Notes: generated by a model from the sequence alone, not told the origin. Shown: positions 20,738 through 31,592, counted from the first letter of the stretch. The stretch: 64,000 nt of DNA from Basidiobolus meristosporus CBS 931.73 (GCA_002104905.1 MCFE01000220.1:1-64000), one strand, 5' to 3'. Numbers and translations are program-made.

Positions 20738-21393
20738 GGTGTCGACCGATCGAGAAAGAGGGGAGTAGAGGAGAGATGACTTTGAATTGTTTGACTGCTG
20801 GCGGGAGATCGTATATTTATAGCAAGCAGTCTCCTCCAAAGTTCGTTGAGTCTCTAATCTATCTAGGGCGGAGGTGGTATATTTGGACGCACAACCCCAA
20901 GTGCAAATAACTGGAACTTTGGCATGCTTGAGAATCCGGTTACATTTAGTTTGTAAGATGAACCAAGCAATACTTCTGACATATCTATGAATTCAATGAT
21001 CAGCGGTGCATGCAATTTAAGGAAGCCCGTTTGTTCACCAATAGATCGAATTTGTGAATCCAAACATACCATCATCTCATACCTGAATGTTTGGGTCTGA
21101 TATGGCACTAACTGAGGAAGAATGATAATCAGATGCTACCAGCAATTCTTCGTTTTGGGAAAACTAGAAATATCGTCAAGTTTCACATTGCAGTGCTTAG
21201 TTATTATGTGCTCAACTACAGGTAGTGTATCCAAATATTCGACTCACTCCGAACTGGTTGTTGGCTCAGTATGTCACTGACTTACTGATCTTCGGAAGAG
21301 AATGCTTGCTATAAATATACGCTCTCCCACCAGTAGTCAAACAATTCATACTCATCTCTCCTCTACTCCCCTCTTTCTCGATCGGTCGACACC
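20738..21393. promoter_or_regulatory. Bidirectional promoter of pair 2 (inverted, orientation II)
   Basis: Reverse complement of 16461-17116 over essentially its whole length, with the same 656-bp size. TATAAATA boxes are at 20814-20821 (minus) and 21310-21317 (plus), 77 nt or slightly more from the ATGs. The coding and 3' regions outside are not inverted relative to pair 1. Confidence 0.75.
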
Positions 21394-22613
21394 ATGAAGC
21401 TCTTCGCTAGCGCCTTAGCTTTGTTACCTGCTGTGCTTGTAATGGCCGAAGAGCCGATCAATCTGAGTGCCACTCCCATCAGTGCTCACCACTCGAAGTC
21501 CGTCTGCGACGGAGTAGTGGCAAGGCTCGCTATCTTTGGGGTCAAGGCTGACGCTAAGGTCTGCTTGGACAACACCGTTGTCAAGCTGATCCCTCACATC
21601 AGCGGTGTTCCATCCAAGATGACATGCATAGAAGCCGTGGCAGCAGCCAACATTCTGGGAATCAAGGCTGACGCGAAGGTGTGCTTGGCCTCTGCTGGAC
21701 ATGGAAAGAAGCCCAAGACCACCTCAGTCTCTGCCAAACATGCTAAGTCTGCGTGTAACGGTGTGGTCGCGCGACTCGCCGCATTCGGCATCAAGGTGGA
21801 TGCGAAGGTCTGCTTGAACGATGTCATCATCAAGCTGGTCCCCCTCATCAGCGGCGTCCCATCCAAGATGACCTGTGTTGAGGCTTGTGCTGCAGCCAAC
21901 ATCCTGGGGATCAAGGCTGACGCGAAGGTCTGCCTGGCCCTTGGAGGCAATGGGAAGAAGCACATCAAGAGAGATGGCGAGGTGAGTGTCATGCACGACA
22001 AGCCATCCAAGCCACCCAAGACCCCCACTGAGCCAGAGAAGCCTTGTAAACCTGGCAAACCTGGTAAGCCTGCAAGCCCAGCAAGCCTCCTGTCCAGCCT
22101 CCGGCCTATCCCCCCACCACCCCTGAGAAGCCATGCAAGAGCTGTCAGCCTCCTACCTACCCTCCATCCTACCCACCGACCCCTGAGAAGCCATGCAAGA
22201 GCTGCCAGCCTCCTACCTACCCACCAACGACCGGAAAGCCCCGCTACCCCAAGTCGTGCGAGACCATCATTGCCAAGATCCACACCTTGTGTGGCGCCAA
22301 AATCGATCTAGGCGTTTGCCTTCGCTTGGGTGTCGACATCGACCTTCTCCGTCTCGAGAGACTGAAGTGTCGAGTGATTGTTGGAGCAGCGCAGCTTGTT
22401 GGAGTCAGTGTCAATCCTAGTGTGTGCAATCTCTTGGATGGCCAGATTCGGGTTGGATACAACAGACATGGTGGTTATAGTGGTGCACACAACGGTGGAT
22501 ATGTTGGCGGTCACAATGGTGGTTTCAACGGTGTACACAATGGCGGTTACGATGGTAACCGTAACAGTGGCCATTATGGTGGCTACAATAGCGGTCGCAA
22601 TGATGGCTACTAA
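21394..22613 (+). pseudogene. Secreted Cys-X18-Cys repeat protein, copy 4, frameshifted in linker
   Basis: Starts at the ATG at 21394 with the same signal peptide and four Cys-X18-Cys units. One G is missing near 22072, where sisters have CCTGGCAAG and this copy has CCTGCAAG. Translation then runs out of frame through a Ser/Arg/Pro-rich segment to a stop at 22311 (305 residues). The original frame resumes undamaged to 22613, including the last Cys module and a Gly/Tyr/His/Asn tail with its own repeat order. It is either a recent pseudogene making a truncated secreted product without the C-terminal Cys module and tail, or a base-calling error; the remainder shows no decay. Confidence 0.85.
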
Positions 22614-23250
22614 ATCCCGTTGAGCATTTTCTGTTTCTTGTGTGATTCTGATATGCCGTTTGGTATTTGTTTATAAGCTCATGTCTATGCGAGTGAGGTT
22701 CCAAATGTCAATGCAGTAACCTATTGAATAAAAGCCAATTACATGATCAACTTTAATACATTTTGCTGGATTATTGGAGGTGGATTGGTGGCTCAAGTTA
22801 GTACTGTATCTTCAAAATACCTTGTGATTAAACTGGATATTATGGAGCAAATACTGCCTAAAGGAGGACCATGACCGATGTGGTCAATGGGGGATATTAT
22901 ATTTATACAATCTCTCGTGGCGATAACAAGTACCTTCGAGTTGAGGTATTAAATGCAATGCACTACAAATTGGGAAGCTTGGTATGTGTAGTAGGATAAC
23001 GTTCTAGTTAGAGTAACGTACGATACATAATGTATGGAGCTACGCTCCGTCTCTAGACAGGACTATCTCGGCTGTATGTTACATATTTAGGTTCAATTTT
23101 TTTGAAGTAATTCATGCATGTTTCCTAACGATGTTTTGGCTCCAATTGTCGATTAGTGAGAATCATATTGGAGACCATGACGGTGGGCGGAATGCTAGCC
23201 GCAAAGATCACTATTTCGATGGCTACTAAAAGGAAATATGGGTTTTATTG
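22614..23250 (+). repeat. 3' flank repeat of pair 2 with a readable tail relic
   Basis: Homologous to 18359-19050. At 23173-23229 an in-frame stretch reads as a tail remnant containing GGRN and ending DGY followed by TAA, like the family's GGY-stop ends, but with no Cys modules attached. It suggests a lost neighbouring copy or an old extension of the tail. Confidence 0.5.
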
Positions 23251-23872
23251 GCTACTTTGAACGACAAAAATGATTTAGGCATTGTTGCTTCAGAATGTGT
23301 ACATGAATCAAGAGATATTGGGTGTCAGTGGCACTTGGCCTGAAGAGGTGTTGACCGGATAGGGAGAAGTCCCAATAAGAGGTACTTCTCGATTGCCGGC
23401 ATTCAATGATGATTGAGTGTCAAACCAAACTAACCAACAAAACAGCCATTCCAACCATCATTGTGGGATATAAATAAATCTTGACGTAAACAAATGAAAT
23501 CTCATAGTGTTTTTATCTAACGCCGAAAAATACATTAATGCCGTATTTTTCAGTGTACCAACTATATTCTCATCTTACTACTAATATACTTGAAATGCAT
23601 AAGCGTATGTCTCTAAAATGGTTGTCTACACTAATGTCGAAGTACTTACGCCATAGGCAGTGTAAGAAGTTCTACTAACTCGACCTTCTCTGCGAAGCTC
23701 TCTTCGCAATAACAACAGCATTTACCACACCATCACCAACTTGTACAGGTGAGCTTTATTCAAAATAGCTATTACATGTAGGCATTCAGCTCTTTGCTAA
23801 TAAGTATATACTAGCAAGACGCAATAAAAGATATGTTACCTACTGCCAAAAAAATACAAATATGAACTATAT
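23251..23872. other. Spacer between pairs 2 and 3
   Basis: AT-rich spacer with no gene. The last 290 bp align with 19293-19564, the matching 3' flank of copy 3. Confidence 0.4.
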
Positions 23873-25000
23873 TTAATAGCCACCACTGTTGTATTCACCA
23901 TTGCGACCACCATTATAGCCGCCGTTACGGTTACTGTCATACCCACTATTATGTCCACTACTGTGTCTATCGGTGTAACCGCTATGTCTGCTGTATCCAA
24001 CCCGAATCTTGCCATCCAGGAGATTGCACACACTGGGATTGACACTGACTCCAACAAGCTGCGCTGCTCCAACAATCACTCGACACTTCAGTCTCTCGAG
24101 ACGGAGAAGGTCGATGTCGACACCCAAGCGAAGGCAAACGCCTAGATCGATTTTGGCGCCACACAAGGTGTGGATCTTGGCAATGATGGTCTCGCACGAC
24201 TTGGGGTAGCGGGGCTTTCCGGTCGTTGGTGGGTAGGTAGGAGGCTGACAGCTCTTGCATGGCTTCTCAGGGGTGGTGGGGGGATAGGCCGGAGGCTGGA
24301 CAGGAGGCTTGCTTGGCTTGCCAGGCTTACCAGGTTTGCCAGGTTTGCAAGGCTTCTCTGGCTCAGTGGGGGTCTTGGGTGGCTTGGATGGCTTGTCGTG
24401 CATGACACTCACCTCGCCATCTCTCTTGATGTGCTTCTTCCCATTGCCTCCAAGGGCCAGGCAAACCTTCGCGTCAGCCTTGATCCCCAGGATGTTGGCT
24501 GCGGCACAAGCCTCAACACAGGTCATCTTGGATGGGACACCGCTGATGAGGGGGATCAGCTTGATGATGACATCGTTCAAGCAGACCTTCGCATCCACCT
24601 TGATGCCGAATGCGGCGAGTCGCGCGACCACACCGTTACACGCGGATTTAGCATGTTTGGCAGAGACTGAGGTGGTCTTGGACTTCTTTCCATGTCCAGC
24701 AGAGGCCAAGCATACCTTCGCGTCAGCCTTGATTCCAAGAATGTTGGCTGCTGCCACGGCTTCTATGCATGTCATCTTGGATGGGACACCGCTGATGTGA
24801 GGGATCAGCTTGACAACGGTATTGTCCAAGCAGACCTTAGCGTCAGCCTTGACTCCAAAGATAGCCAGCCTTGCCACTACTCCGTCGCAGACGGACTTCG
24901 AGTGTTGAGCACTGATGGGAGTGGCACTCAGATTGATCGGCTCTTCGGCCATTACAAGCACAGCAGGTAACAAAGCTAAGGCGCTAGCGAAGAGCTTCAT
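23873..25000 (-). CDS. Secreted Cys-X18-Cys repeat protein, copy 5 (left gene of pair 3)
   Basis: 375 residues from the ATG at 25000, the shortest intact copy. Signal peptide, two double Cys-X18-Cys modules, KR site, linker, C-terminal Cys module and tail are all present. The linker lacks one CKSC-containing unit (one instead of two), and the tail is rich in Ser, Arg and His (RHSGYTDRHSSGHNSGYDS), unlike the GGY/GGH pattern of copies 2-4. Its leader shares a variant (GATCAATC instead of GGTCGAC-type sequence) with copy 6, so the two converted each other. Frame intact. Confidence 0.88.
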   Translation of the reverse strand: MKLFASALALLPAVLVMAEEPINLSATPISAQHSKSVCDGVVARLAIFGVKADAKVCLDNTVVKLIPHISGVPSKMTCIEAVAAANILGIKADAKVCLASAGHGKKSKTTSVSAKHAKSACNGVVARLAAFGIKVDAKVCLNDVIIKLIPLISGVPSKMTCVEACAAANILGIKADAKVCLALGGNGKKHIKRDGEVSVMHDKPSKPPKTPTEPEKPCKPGKPGKPGKPSKPPVQPPAYPPTTPEKPCKSCQPPTYPPTTGKPRYPKSCETIIAKIHTLCGAKIDLGVCLRLGVDIDLLRLERLKCRVIVGAAQLVGVSVNPSVCNLLDGKIRVGYSRHSGYTDRHSSGHNSGYDSNRNGGYNGGRNGEYNSGGY

Positions 25001-25643
25001 GGTGACGATCAATCGAGAAAGAGGGGAGTAGAGGAGAGATGAGTTTGAATTGTTTGACTGCTGGCGGGAGATTGTGTATTTATAGCAAGCATTCTCCTCC
25101 GAAGATCAATATGCCAGTGACATATTGAGCCAACAACCGGTTCGGAGTGAGACGAATCCTACCGTCGAGAACGACTAACATATCTGTCAGCACTTCGTAC
25201 TACCATGTGAATTATGAGGAGGTTTGTAGCTTCCCTACGAATGGTTGTACCTCAAGGCATTTGATAATCATTCATATAGAGCTGGTGCGAAATCAGACCC
25301 AAACATACAAGCACAAAATGATATTTTGTTTGGGTTCACAAATTTGATTGATAAACAGAAAAGAGAAATGCCCTAAATTACATTTATTGCTGATCATTGA
25401 ATCCGCAGATATGCCTAAAGTAATGTTTGATTCATGCCACAAACCAAATACAACTCAAGCAGCTTCACCTTTGATTGCTGGTACTGGAGTTGTGTACCTA
25501 AATATACCCCCACTCCGGGCAGATTAGAGACTCAACGAACTTTGGAGGAGACTGCTTGCTATAAATATACGATCTCCCGCCAGCAGTCAAACAATTCAAA
25601 GTCATCTCTCCTCTACTCCCCTCTTTCTCGATTGATCGTCACC
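25001..25643. promoter_or_regulatory. Bidirectional promoter of pair 3 (orientation I, diverged)
   Basis: The ends match pair 1 in the same orientation, while the middle (about 25150-25480) has diverged strongly. TATAAATA boxes lie at 25077-25084 (minus) and 25560-25567 (plus), again 77-84 nt from the ATGs. Confidence 0.7.
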
Positions 25644-26792
25644 ATGAAGCTCTTCGCTAGCGCCTTAGCTTTGTTACCTGCTGTGCTTGTAATGGCCGAA
25701 GAGCCGATCAATCTGAGTGCCACTCCCATCAGTACTCAACACTCGAAGTCCGTCTGCGACGGAGTAGTGGCAAGGCTCGCTATCTTTGGAGTCAAGGCTG
25801 ACGCTAAGGTCTGCTTGGACAACACCGTTGTGAAGCTGATCCCTCACATCAGCGGTGTCCCATCCAAGATGACATGCATAGAAGCCGTGGCAGCAGCCAA
25901 CATTCTGGGAATCAAGGCTGACGCGAAGGTGTGCTTGGCCTCTGCTGGACATGGAAAGAAGCCCAAGACCACCACAGTCTCTGCCAAACATGCTAAATCC
26001 GCGTGTAACGGCGTGGTCGCGCGACTCGCCGCATTCGGCATCAAGGTGGATGCGAAGGTCTGCTTGAACGATGTCATCATCAAGCTGATCCCCCTCATCA
26101 GCGGCGTCCCATCCAAGATGACCTGTGTTGAGGCTTGTGCTGCAGCCAACATCCTGGGGATCAAGGCTGACGCGAAGGTCTGCCTGGCCCTTGGAGGCAA
26201 TGGGAAGAAGCACATCAAGAGAGATGGCGAGGTGAGTGTCATGCACGATAAGCCATCCAAGCCACCCAAGACCCCCACTGAGCCAGAGAAGCCTTGCAAA
26301 CCTGGCAAACCTGGTAAGCCTGGCAAGCCCAGCAAGCCTCCTGTACAGCCTCCGGCCTATCCCCCCACCACCCCTGAGAAGCCATGCAAGAGCTGTCAGC
26401 CTCCTACCTACCCACCAACGACCGGAAAGCCCCGCTACCCCAAGTCGTGCGAGACCATCATTGCCAAGATCCACACCTTGTGTGGCGCCAAAATCGATCT
26501 AGGCGTTTGCCTTCGCTTGGGTGTCGACATCGACCTTCTCCGCCTCGAGAGACTGAAGTGTCGAGTGATTGTTGGAGCAGCGCAGCTTGTTGGAGTCAGC
26601 GTCAATCCCAGCGTGTGCAATCTCTTGGATGGCAAGATTCGGGTTGGATACAACAGACATGGTGGCTATACTGGTGGACACACTGGTAGATATAATCGAG
26701 GTCATAATGGTGATTACAATGCTGGGCATGATGGTGGTTACGACGGAGATCGCAATAGTGGCTATAATGGCGGTCATGATGGTGGCTACTAA
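25644..26792 (+). CDS. Secreted Cys-X18-Cys repeat protein, copy 6 (right gene of pair 3)
   Basis: 382 residues from the ATG at 25644; the long open leader before it is untranslated by comparison with sisters. Same modules as copy 2, one CKSC linker unit as in copy 5, and a tail of YTGGHTGRYNRGHNGDYNAGH type, still Gly/Tyr/His-rich. Frame intact. It closes the six-gene array. After its stop the sequence becomes single-copy. Confidence 0.88.
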   Translation: MKLFASALALLPAVLVMAEEPINLSATPISTQHSKSVCDGVVARLAIFGVKADAKVCLDNTVVKLIPHISGVPSKMTCIEAVAAANILGIKADAKVCLASAGHGKKPKTTTVSAKHAKSACNGVVARLAAFGIKVDAKVCLNDVIIKLIPLISGVPSKMTCVEACAAANILGIKADAKVCLALGGNGKKHIKRDGEVSVMHDKPSKPPKTPTEPEKPCKPGKPGKPGKPSKPPVQPPAYPPTTPEKPCKSCQPPTYPPTTGKPRYPKSCETIIAKIHTLCGAKIDLGVCLRLGVDIDLLRLERLKCRVIVGAAQLVGVSVNPSVCNLLDGKIRVGYNRHGGYTGGHTGRYNRGHNGDYNAGHDGGYDGDRNSGYNGGHDGGY

Positions 26793-27098
26793 ATTGGGAG
26801 GTGCTTGGCTGCAGTATATATTTTAGTTCAGTCTCTTTGTATTTGTTTATGAGCACTTACAGTAACCTATTTGAATAAAGTTTACCTACCTGTTCCGTTT
26901 CGATAGTGATCTAATCACCAGCTTCCAAGTTTATATTAGAGATGCAGGAAGACCAAACTAATAATTAATAGTCGCCAGCCTGTACACAATAGTAGTAAGG
27001 GGCTTCGTATATTCCAGTGGTTTGCGAATTTAATAGTGATTTATTTATATAATGGCTCAATGGTCAGATTTGCTGATCAGTATGGTTTAGTTTGATAA
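26793..27098. other. Intergenic after the secreted-protein array
   Basis: About 300 bp of AT-rich sequence between convergent genes, with AATAAA near 26874. No gene. Confidence 0.4.
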
Positions 27099-27879
27099 TC
27101 AACCAGATATGAATGCCTGTAAGCCCGAAGCACCACACAATGAGACTACACAGCCAGCAGTAAGTAGTCCTCTGAAAATCATTGACCGCCAGTCCCACAG
27201 ATACCACAATTCATCAGCCCATCTTGAAACGGTGACATTCCAACTATTTACCCTATCGTTGTTTTCGACTATTTCCATCAAGAGAGGCTGCCTACAATAC
27301 GGACACGACTTGTCTCCAGGGCCGGATTCCCACCACACCTTGATACAAAACCGATGGGCCACGTGTTGTGACATTTTACAGAAGTTGTACAACTCGTTAG
27401 GAACATATGCTGGCTCGTCACCGTTGAATAGCATACCCTCAGACTCTGATGTTGGTAAATCTCGTACACCTGCACCATAACATATGCAACAGTCAGCATC
27501 CGTAGCTCCGATGGGTGCCGGTCTTCCAATCAAAGTGACTCTAGACCTGCGACGGCAGATTGTATTTAAAAGAAGCAAATGAATTATCTCATCGCACACA
27601 ACAGCAGAGCATGTCAAAGCGATTAACGATGGTATCATTGAATGGGAAATCCTCCCTTGTCGAATCAAACTGAGTGGTGGCTTCGGAAGTTTTCGTAACT
27701 ACAATACTAGGTTGTGAGTAAGAATGGCCAATAATGATGTATTTACACTTCTGGGCTACCCAGTACACCACAACACTTCCACGGCTTAACTTACTTTGTG
27801 ACGCATCCAGCGTAAGACGCCATAGGCCAACTAGCAACGTGAAGTGGTTATTGTAAATCCCGGTCCAACTTGAAGACAC
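27099..27879 (-). CDS. RING-type zinc-finger protein with C-terminal hydrophobic segment
   Basis: The minus-strand frame at 27099-27655 carries a RING-variant zinc finger: CCIC, then a long loop, CKMSQHVAHRFC, and finally CPYCRQPL. It ends with a hydrophobic stretch suited to a membrane anchor. Such proteins are E3 ubiquitin ligases of endomembranes. An upstream exon (about 27795-27879) encodes FTLLVGLWRLTLDASQ. It joins through a GTAAGT donor (first intron base 27794); the acceptor that keeps frame is at about 27656, giving a 139-nt intron. No ATG is visible in that exon, so the true N-terminus lies further right and is not resolved. Function is inferred from the RING only. Confidence 0.6.
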
Positions 27880-28442
27880 GAGTTTAACCGAGCTCTTACC
27901 GTCAAGTGATAGAAAGTAAAGATGCGTTTTTCATCCTCGTTCAGCAACTGTCGCCTAAAGAAGTACCCATGATGTTGCAAGACAGAAGCTTGGGAAAAGT
28001 ATGAGCGTTAACGGTCAGATTACAAGCAACGCCATGTCTTTTCAGGGGGTAAACCTTTTGCCCAAGAGCTGCAGGCAAGTGCCACAGAAACGATACGTAG
28101 ACTCCAGAGCCAATTATCACGATCTGTTTGTAGCATTATAAAGCAAACTTTGCGAAGGGGAAATCCCAAGAATTTGTCGTACGAATATAACAGACAGGAA
28201 AATTCAAGAGGAAGAAGCAATTCACTTGGATTGGATGGCTTAGTTCATATACAAAGCAACACAAGTCACTCTCTGCCCTCGATAGATCTACTGCATTGTG
28301 CTTTTGATCTATTGAATTTACTTAATTCAATCATGTAATAATCATGCCTGCAGGTAAACATTCTTTCATTTTTTTAGCATGCTTTTACGATCAAGAATTT
28401 ACGCAGCAATGATAGCTTAGCTTGAACATTTTAGTTAAATCC
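27880..28442. other. Divergent intergenic region
   Basis: Probably contains the first exon of the RING gene on the minus strand and the promoter of the endonuclease gene. No exon could be placed with confidence. Confidence 0.35.
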
Positions 28443-29864
28443 ATGGCTGCTGTTCGACGCTCAGAGCGTTTATCAAACAAAAAGAGTGCTTGTAAAGTAG
28501 TAGAAGCAAGAGGTCCAGAAGAAAAACCTTCCGGTTTACAAGCAAGGAAACGCAAAGCAAAAACGACAGTAACCAAGCAAGATAAAAGCTCACCAGATAT
28601 ATCGTTAACCTCCGAAACCAAGGTTACGATCCCCAACCCTGCCAATAATTCGGAATCCGTGTTGGAACAGTCGACAACAGCCTGCAAACATAGAAAAGAA
28701 GGTTAGCGCTAGTAGGTTTGTTATAGACCCGAGAGAATCCTAATTTCATAGGAAAGATCATATAGACATGTCAATCAAAACAACGGCCTCCATTACACCA
28801 TTACTCCTACGCAACCAGCAATCCAAAAAATTCGTCGGGGCGCACGTTAGCGCGGCTAAAGGGGTATACAATGCAATTTATAATGCGCACCTGATAGGGT
28901 AATTGCCACACTGATATCTCTTGACTTGTATATTGAACTAAACTGTCTGATCCGGACAGTGGTCAAGCGTTTGCGCTGTTCTTGAAGTCCCAGCGGAAAT
29001 GGACCTCCCCGGACTATACGTCAAAACAGGTGGAAACGTTTCATGCGGCTCTTCAGAACTTCGCATACTCCCCCAGCCAAATATTACCTCATGGAAGCTA
29101 TTTGGTGAATCTTGGAAATCCAGATTCCGAAAAGCGAAAGCTTTCGTATGAAGCATTCCTGGACGATTTGAAAAGGTGTGAGCAGCTCGGTCTGAAGCTG
29201 TATAATTTCCAGTAAGCAAGCGTCCCACGATATATGTGCATCAAGTAGATTTGTAGTAAGTAGATTTGCTCATCCTCGTTAGCCCTGGATCGACAGTGGG
29301 GAAATGCACAAATCAAGAATCCATTCAATACATCGCTGATGGGATCAATCAAGCGCACCAGGAAACCAAATCGGTTGTATGCGTACTTGAGAACATGGTA
29401 AGCATGCGCGGTTAGGCGGTGGGTCCTGAGCTAACACCTTGGAAACGTAGGCTGGCAGCGGGAACGTCATTGGATCCAAGTTTGAGGAGTTGAGATCGAT
29501 CATTGACTTGGTAAGAGATCAGAGTAGAGTTGGCGTTTGTCTGGACACCTGTCATGCGTTTGCTGCCGGGTACGATCTGAGAACAGAAGTGGAGTACAAC
29601 AAGGTCATCGATGAGTTCGATAAAATCGTGGGTCTGAACTATCTACGTGGCCTTCACCTCAACGATTCCAAGACCGAGCTGGGCTCCAAAAAGGACCGCC
29701 ACGAGCTCATCGGCAAAGGACACATTGGCCTAGATGCCTTCAGATTCATCATGAACGATGCTAGACTCGAGGGTATCCCAATGGTTCTAGAGACTCCGTT
29801 CAGTGGGGATGCCGGATACGCCCAAGAAATAGAACTTCTGTATAGCTTAGTCGAGGACAAGTGA
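28443..29864 (+). CDS. APN1: AP endonuclease, endonuclease IV family
   Basis: Five exons (28443-28701, 28766-28898, 28960-29211, 29283-29397, 29451-29864) add to 1173 nt, a 390-residue protein. After a basic Lys/Arg/Ser-rich N-terminus (probable nuclear signal, about 105 residues) comes the endonuclease IV barrel: [70 protein letters not shown] and VLETP. These supply the His/Asp/Glu ligands of the three-zinc site. It cleaves DNA 5' of abasic sites in base-excision repair. Introns of 53-71 nt all fit GT-AG. It is convergent with LRR gene 3, 93 nt away. Confidence 0.92.
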
Positions 29865-29957
29865 CCTCTTGGTTGGACATGTTGTGCCAGTCTTAATATG
29901 TTGATTTTATTATCCTCAAACATCAATAATATACAAGTCGAATGAAACAACATTAGT

Positions 29958-31436
29958 CTAGTGCTCACAGCCACAATCGCCGTGCTCGTGCTCGTGTTCG
30001 TGATCGTGTGGAACATGATAGTGAACTTCAGGCACTTGATCCATGATCACCTTCAAGATACCTTCTCCGATCTCACCGGTGATGCAGAGATTTTGCAATG
30101 AGGGGAAGCTTTCCAAAAGGTCGATGACATCCTCGGCAGCCACATCGTTGCAATCGAGAACACCGAGTTCATACAGACGAGTGCAATGGGCCTTCAATGC
30201 CTTGAGACCGGTGGGGGTCAACTCTTGAAGAGTCAATTGCTCCAACAATGGGAGATTCTCGGCGATTGATACAACACCGGCATCTGTGACTTGGACACCG
30301 AAAGAAAGATGAAGGTTGCGTAGCTTTTTACATGAGGTGGCAATGGTCTTGACCATGTCATCGGTGATCTCGTCGGATTCCCAGACAAGGGATTCCAAGT
30401 TGGCGAAGTTAGAAGCGAGTGATTGAGCAACCCCTTCTGTTGGCAGATCGAATGCCACCTCGAGGTGCTTGAGGTTGGGGAGCGACTCGGCCAACTTGGT
30501 AAGGAAGCCAGATGAGTGGACCTCGTTATGATCGAACAAGTTCATGTTGAAAGACTCCAACTTGGGGCACAGAAGAATGTCCAAGGGCAATCTCTGGCTA
30601 GGCCCAGACTCGTCGACAGGCTCACATTCTTCAAATACGTTGAGGTAGCGGAGGGTGTCCTTGCGTGACTGGATGAATGTTTTCAAGTCCTCAGAGTCAC
30701 CATAGGGGTTGACTTGTACTCTGGTAAGCTTGGGGAGATCACAGATCAAAGAGAAATCAACGCCATCGGCACAAAGGGTTTCGAGGTTCTGGAATGGTTC
30801 CCAATCTTCCTTAGTCCAGTCCCTGCTTTCAGTCTCCTCACTAGCCTCCTCCTTGTCGTTTTCCTGACCCTCTTCGTCCTCTTCTTCCTCGTCTTCTTCC
30901 TCGTCTTCATCTTCACCATCAATGCAAAGCTCCTTGAGGTTGGGACAACCACGTCCAATAGCTGCTACAGTATCATGGCTAAGGTTGTCACAGCCATACA
31001 GGTTCAACACCTTTAGGCTGCTAAGCTCCGAGATGTGCTCTAATACAGAGTCGCTCAAGAAAGCGGGACCACGGAGTGGCGAGTGGCTGGTCTCTGGGGT
31101 AGACATGTTCAACAAAGCACCCGAGCCGATCAATTCCGGGCCGTAACCAATGCAAAGATACTCCAATCCCTTGCACTTCTCCAGGATCACAGCCAAGTCC
31201 TCATCGGTAAAGACCACGGGCTCTTCCTCCTCCTCAGGCTCTTCATCGTCTTCGCTGGCTAGCTTTTCCTCTAGAGGCTTCTTAAGGAACAAGGGGCTCA
31301 AGTCGAGGCCTCTGACGCTGGAAGAAAAGCTTCCAACCTGAATTTCCTCGATGAACTTGGCCAAAAGTTCCTCAGTATAGATACGAAGGTAGCTACCAGA
31401 GTCGGTATTAGTATAATCAGACCAAGTAATAGACAT
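29958..31436 (-). CDS. Acidic leucine-rich-repeat protein 3 with His-rich tail
   Basis: 492 residues from the ATG at 31436; the longer frame has no earlier ATG. Single exon. It is a distant paralogue of the two LRR genes at 8.9 and 11.0 kb, with the same opening (SYLRIYTEELLAKFIEEI), RNI-type leucine-rich repeats and an acidic insert of about 30 Glu/Asp at about residues 178-210, followed by DWTKEDWEPFQNLETL. Unlike its paralogues it ends with a His/Glu/Cys string (HDHEHEHEHGDCGCEH), a plausible metal-binding tail. No conversion tracts with the other two are visible. Function unknown; presumably a cytosolic or nuclear scaffold. Confidence 0.85.
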   Translation of the reverse strand: MSITWSDYTNTDSGSYLRIYTEELLAKFIEEIQVGSFSSSVRGLDLSPLFLKKPLEEKLASEDDEEPEEEEEPVVFTDEDLAVILEKCKGLEYLCIGYGPELIGSGALLNMSTPETSHSPLRGPAFLSDSVLEHISELSSLKVLNLYGCDNLSHDTVAAIGRGCPNLKELCIDGEDEDEEEDEEEEDEEGQENDKEEASEETESRDWTKEDWEPFQNLETLCADGVDFSLICDLPKLTRVQVNPYGDSEDLKTFIQSRKDTLRYLNVFEECEPVDESGPSQRLPLDILLCPKLESFNMNLFDHNEVHSSGFLTKLAESLPNLKHLEVAFDLPTEGVAQSLASNFANLESLVWESDEITDDMVKTIATSCKKLRNLHLSFGVQVTDAGVVSIAENLPLLEQLTLQELTPTGLKALKAHCTRLYELGVLDCNDVAAEDVIDLLESFPSLQNLCITGEIGEGILKVIMDQVPEVHYHVPHDHEHEHEHGDCGCEH

Positions 31437-31592
31437 GACGATGAACTGAATCCTGAGAGGAGACAACTCGATTTATAAGAGAAAAAATTCTCCAAGCCAA
31501 GCAAATTTCGATTTGCTCAAATGTTTGTTTATCAAATGCATAATAACAGATCGTTTATTTGTTTTCTGAAATGATCAAAAAAGAATCATGCA

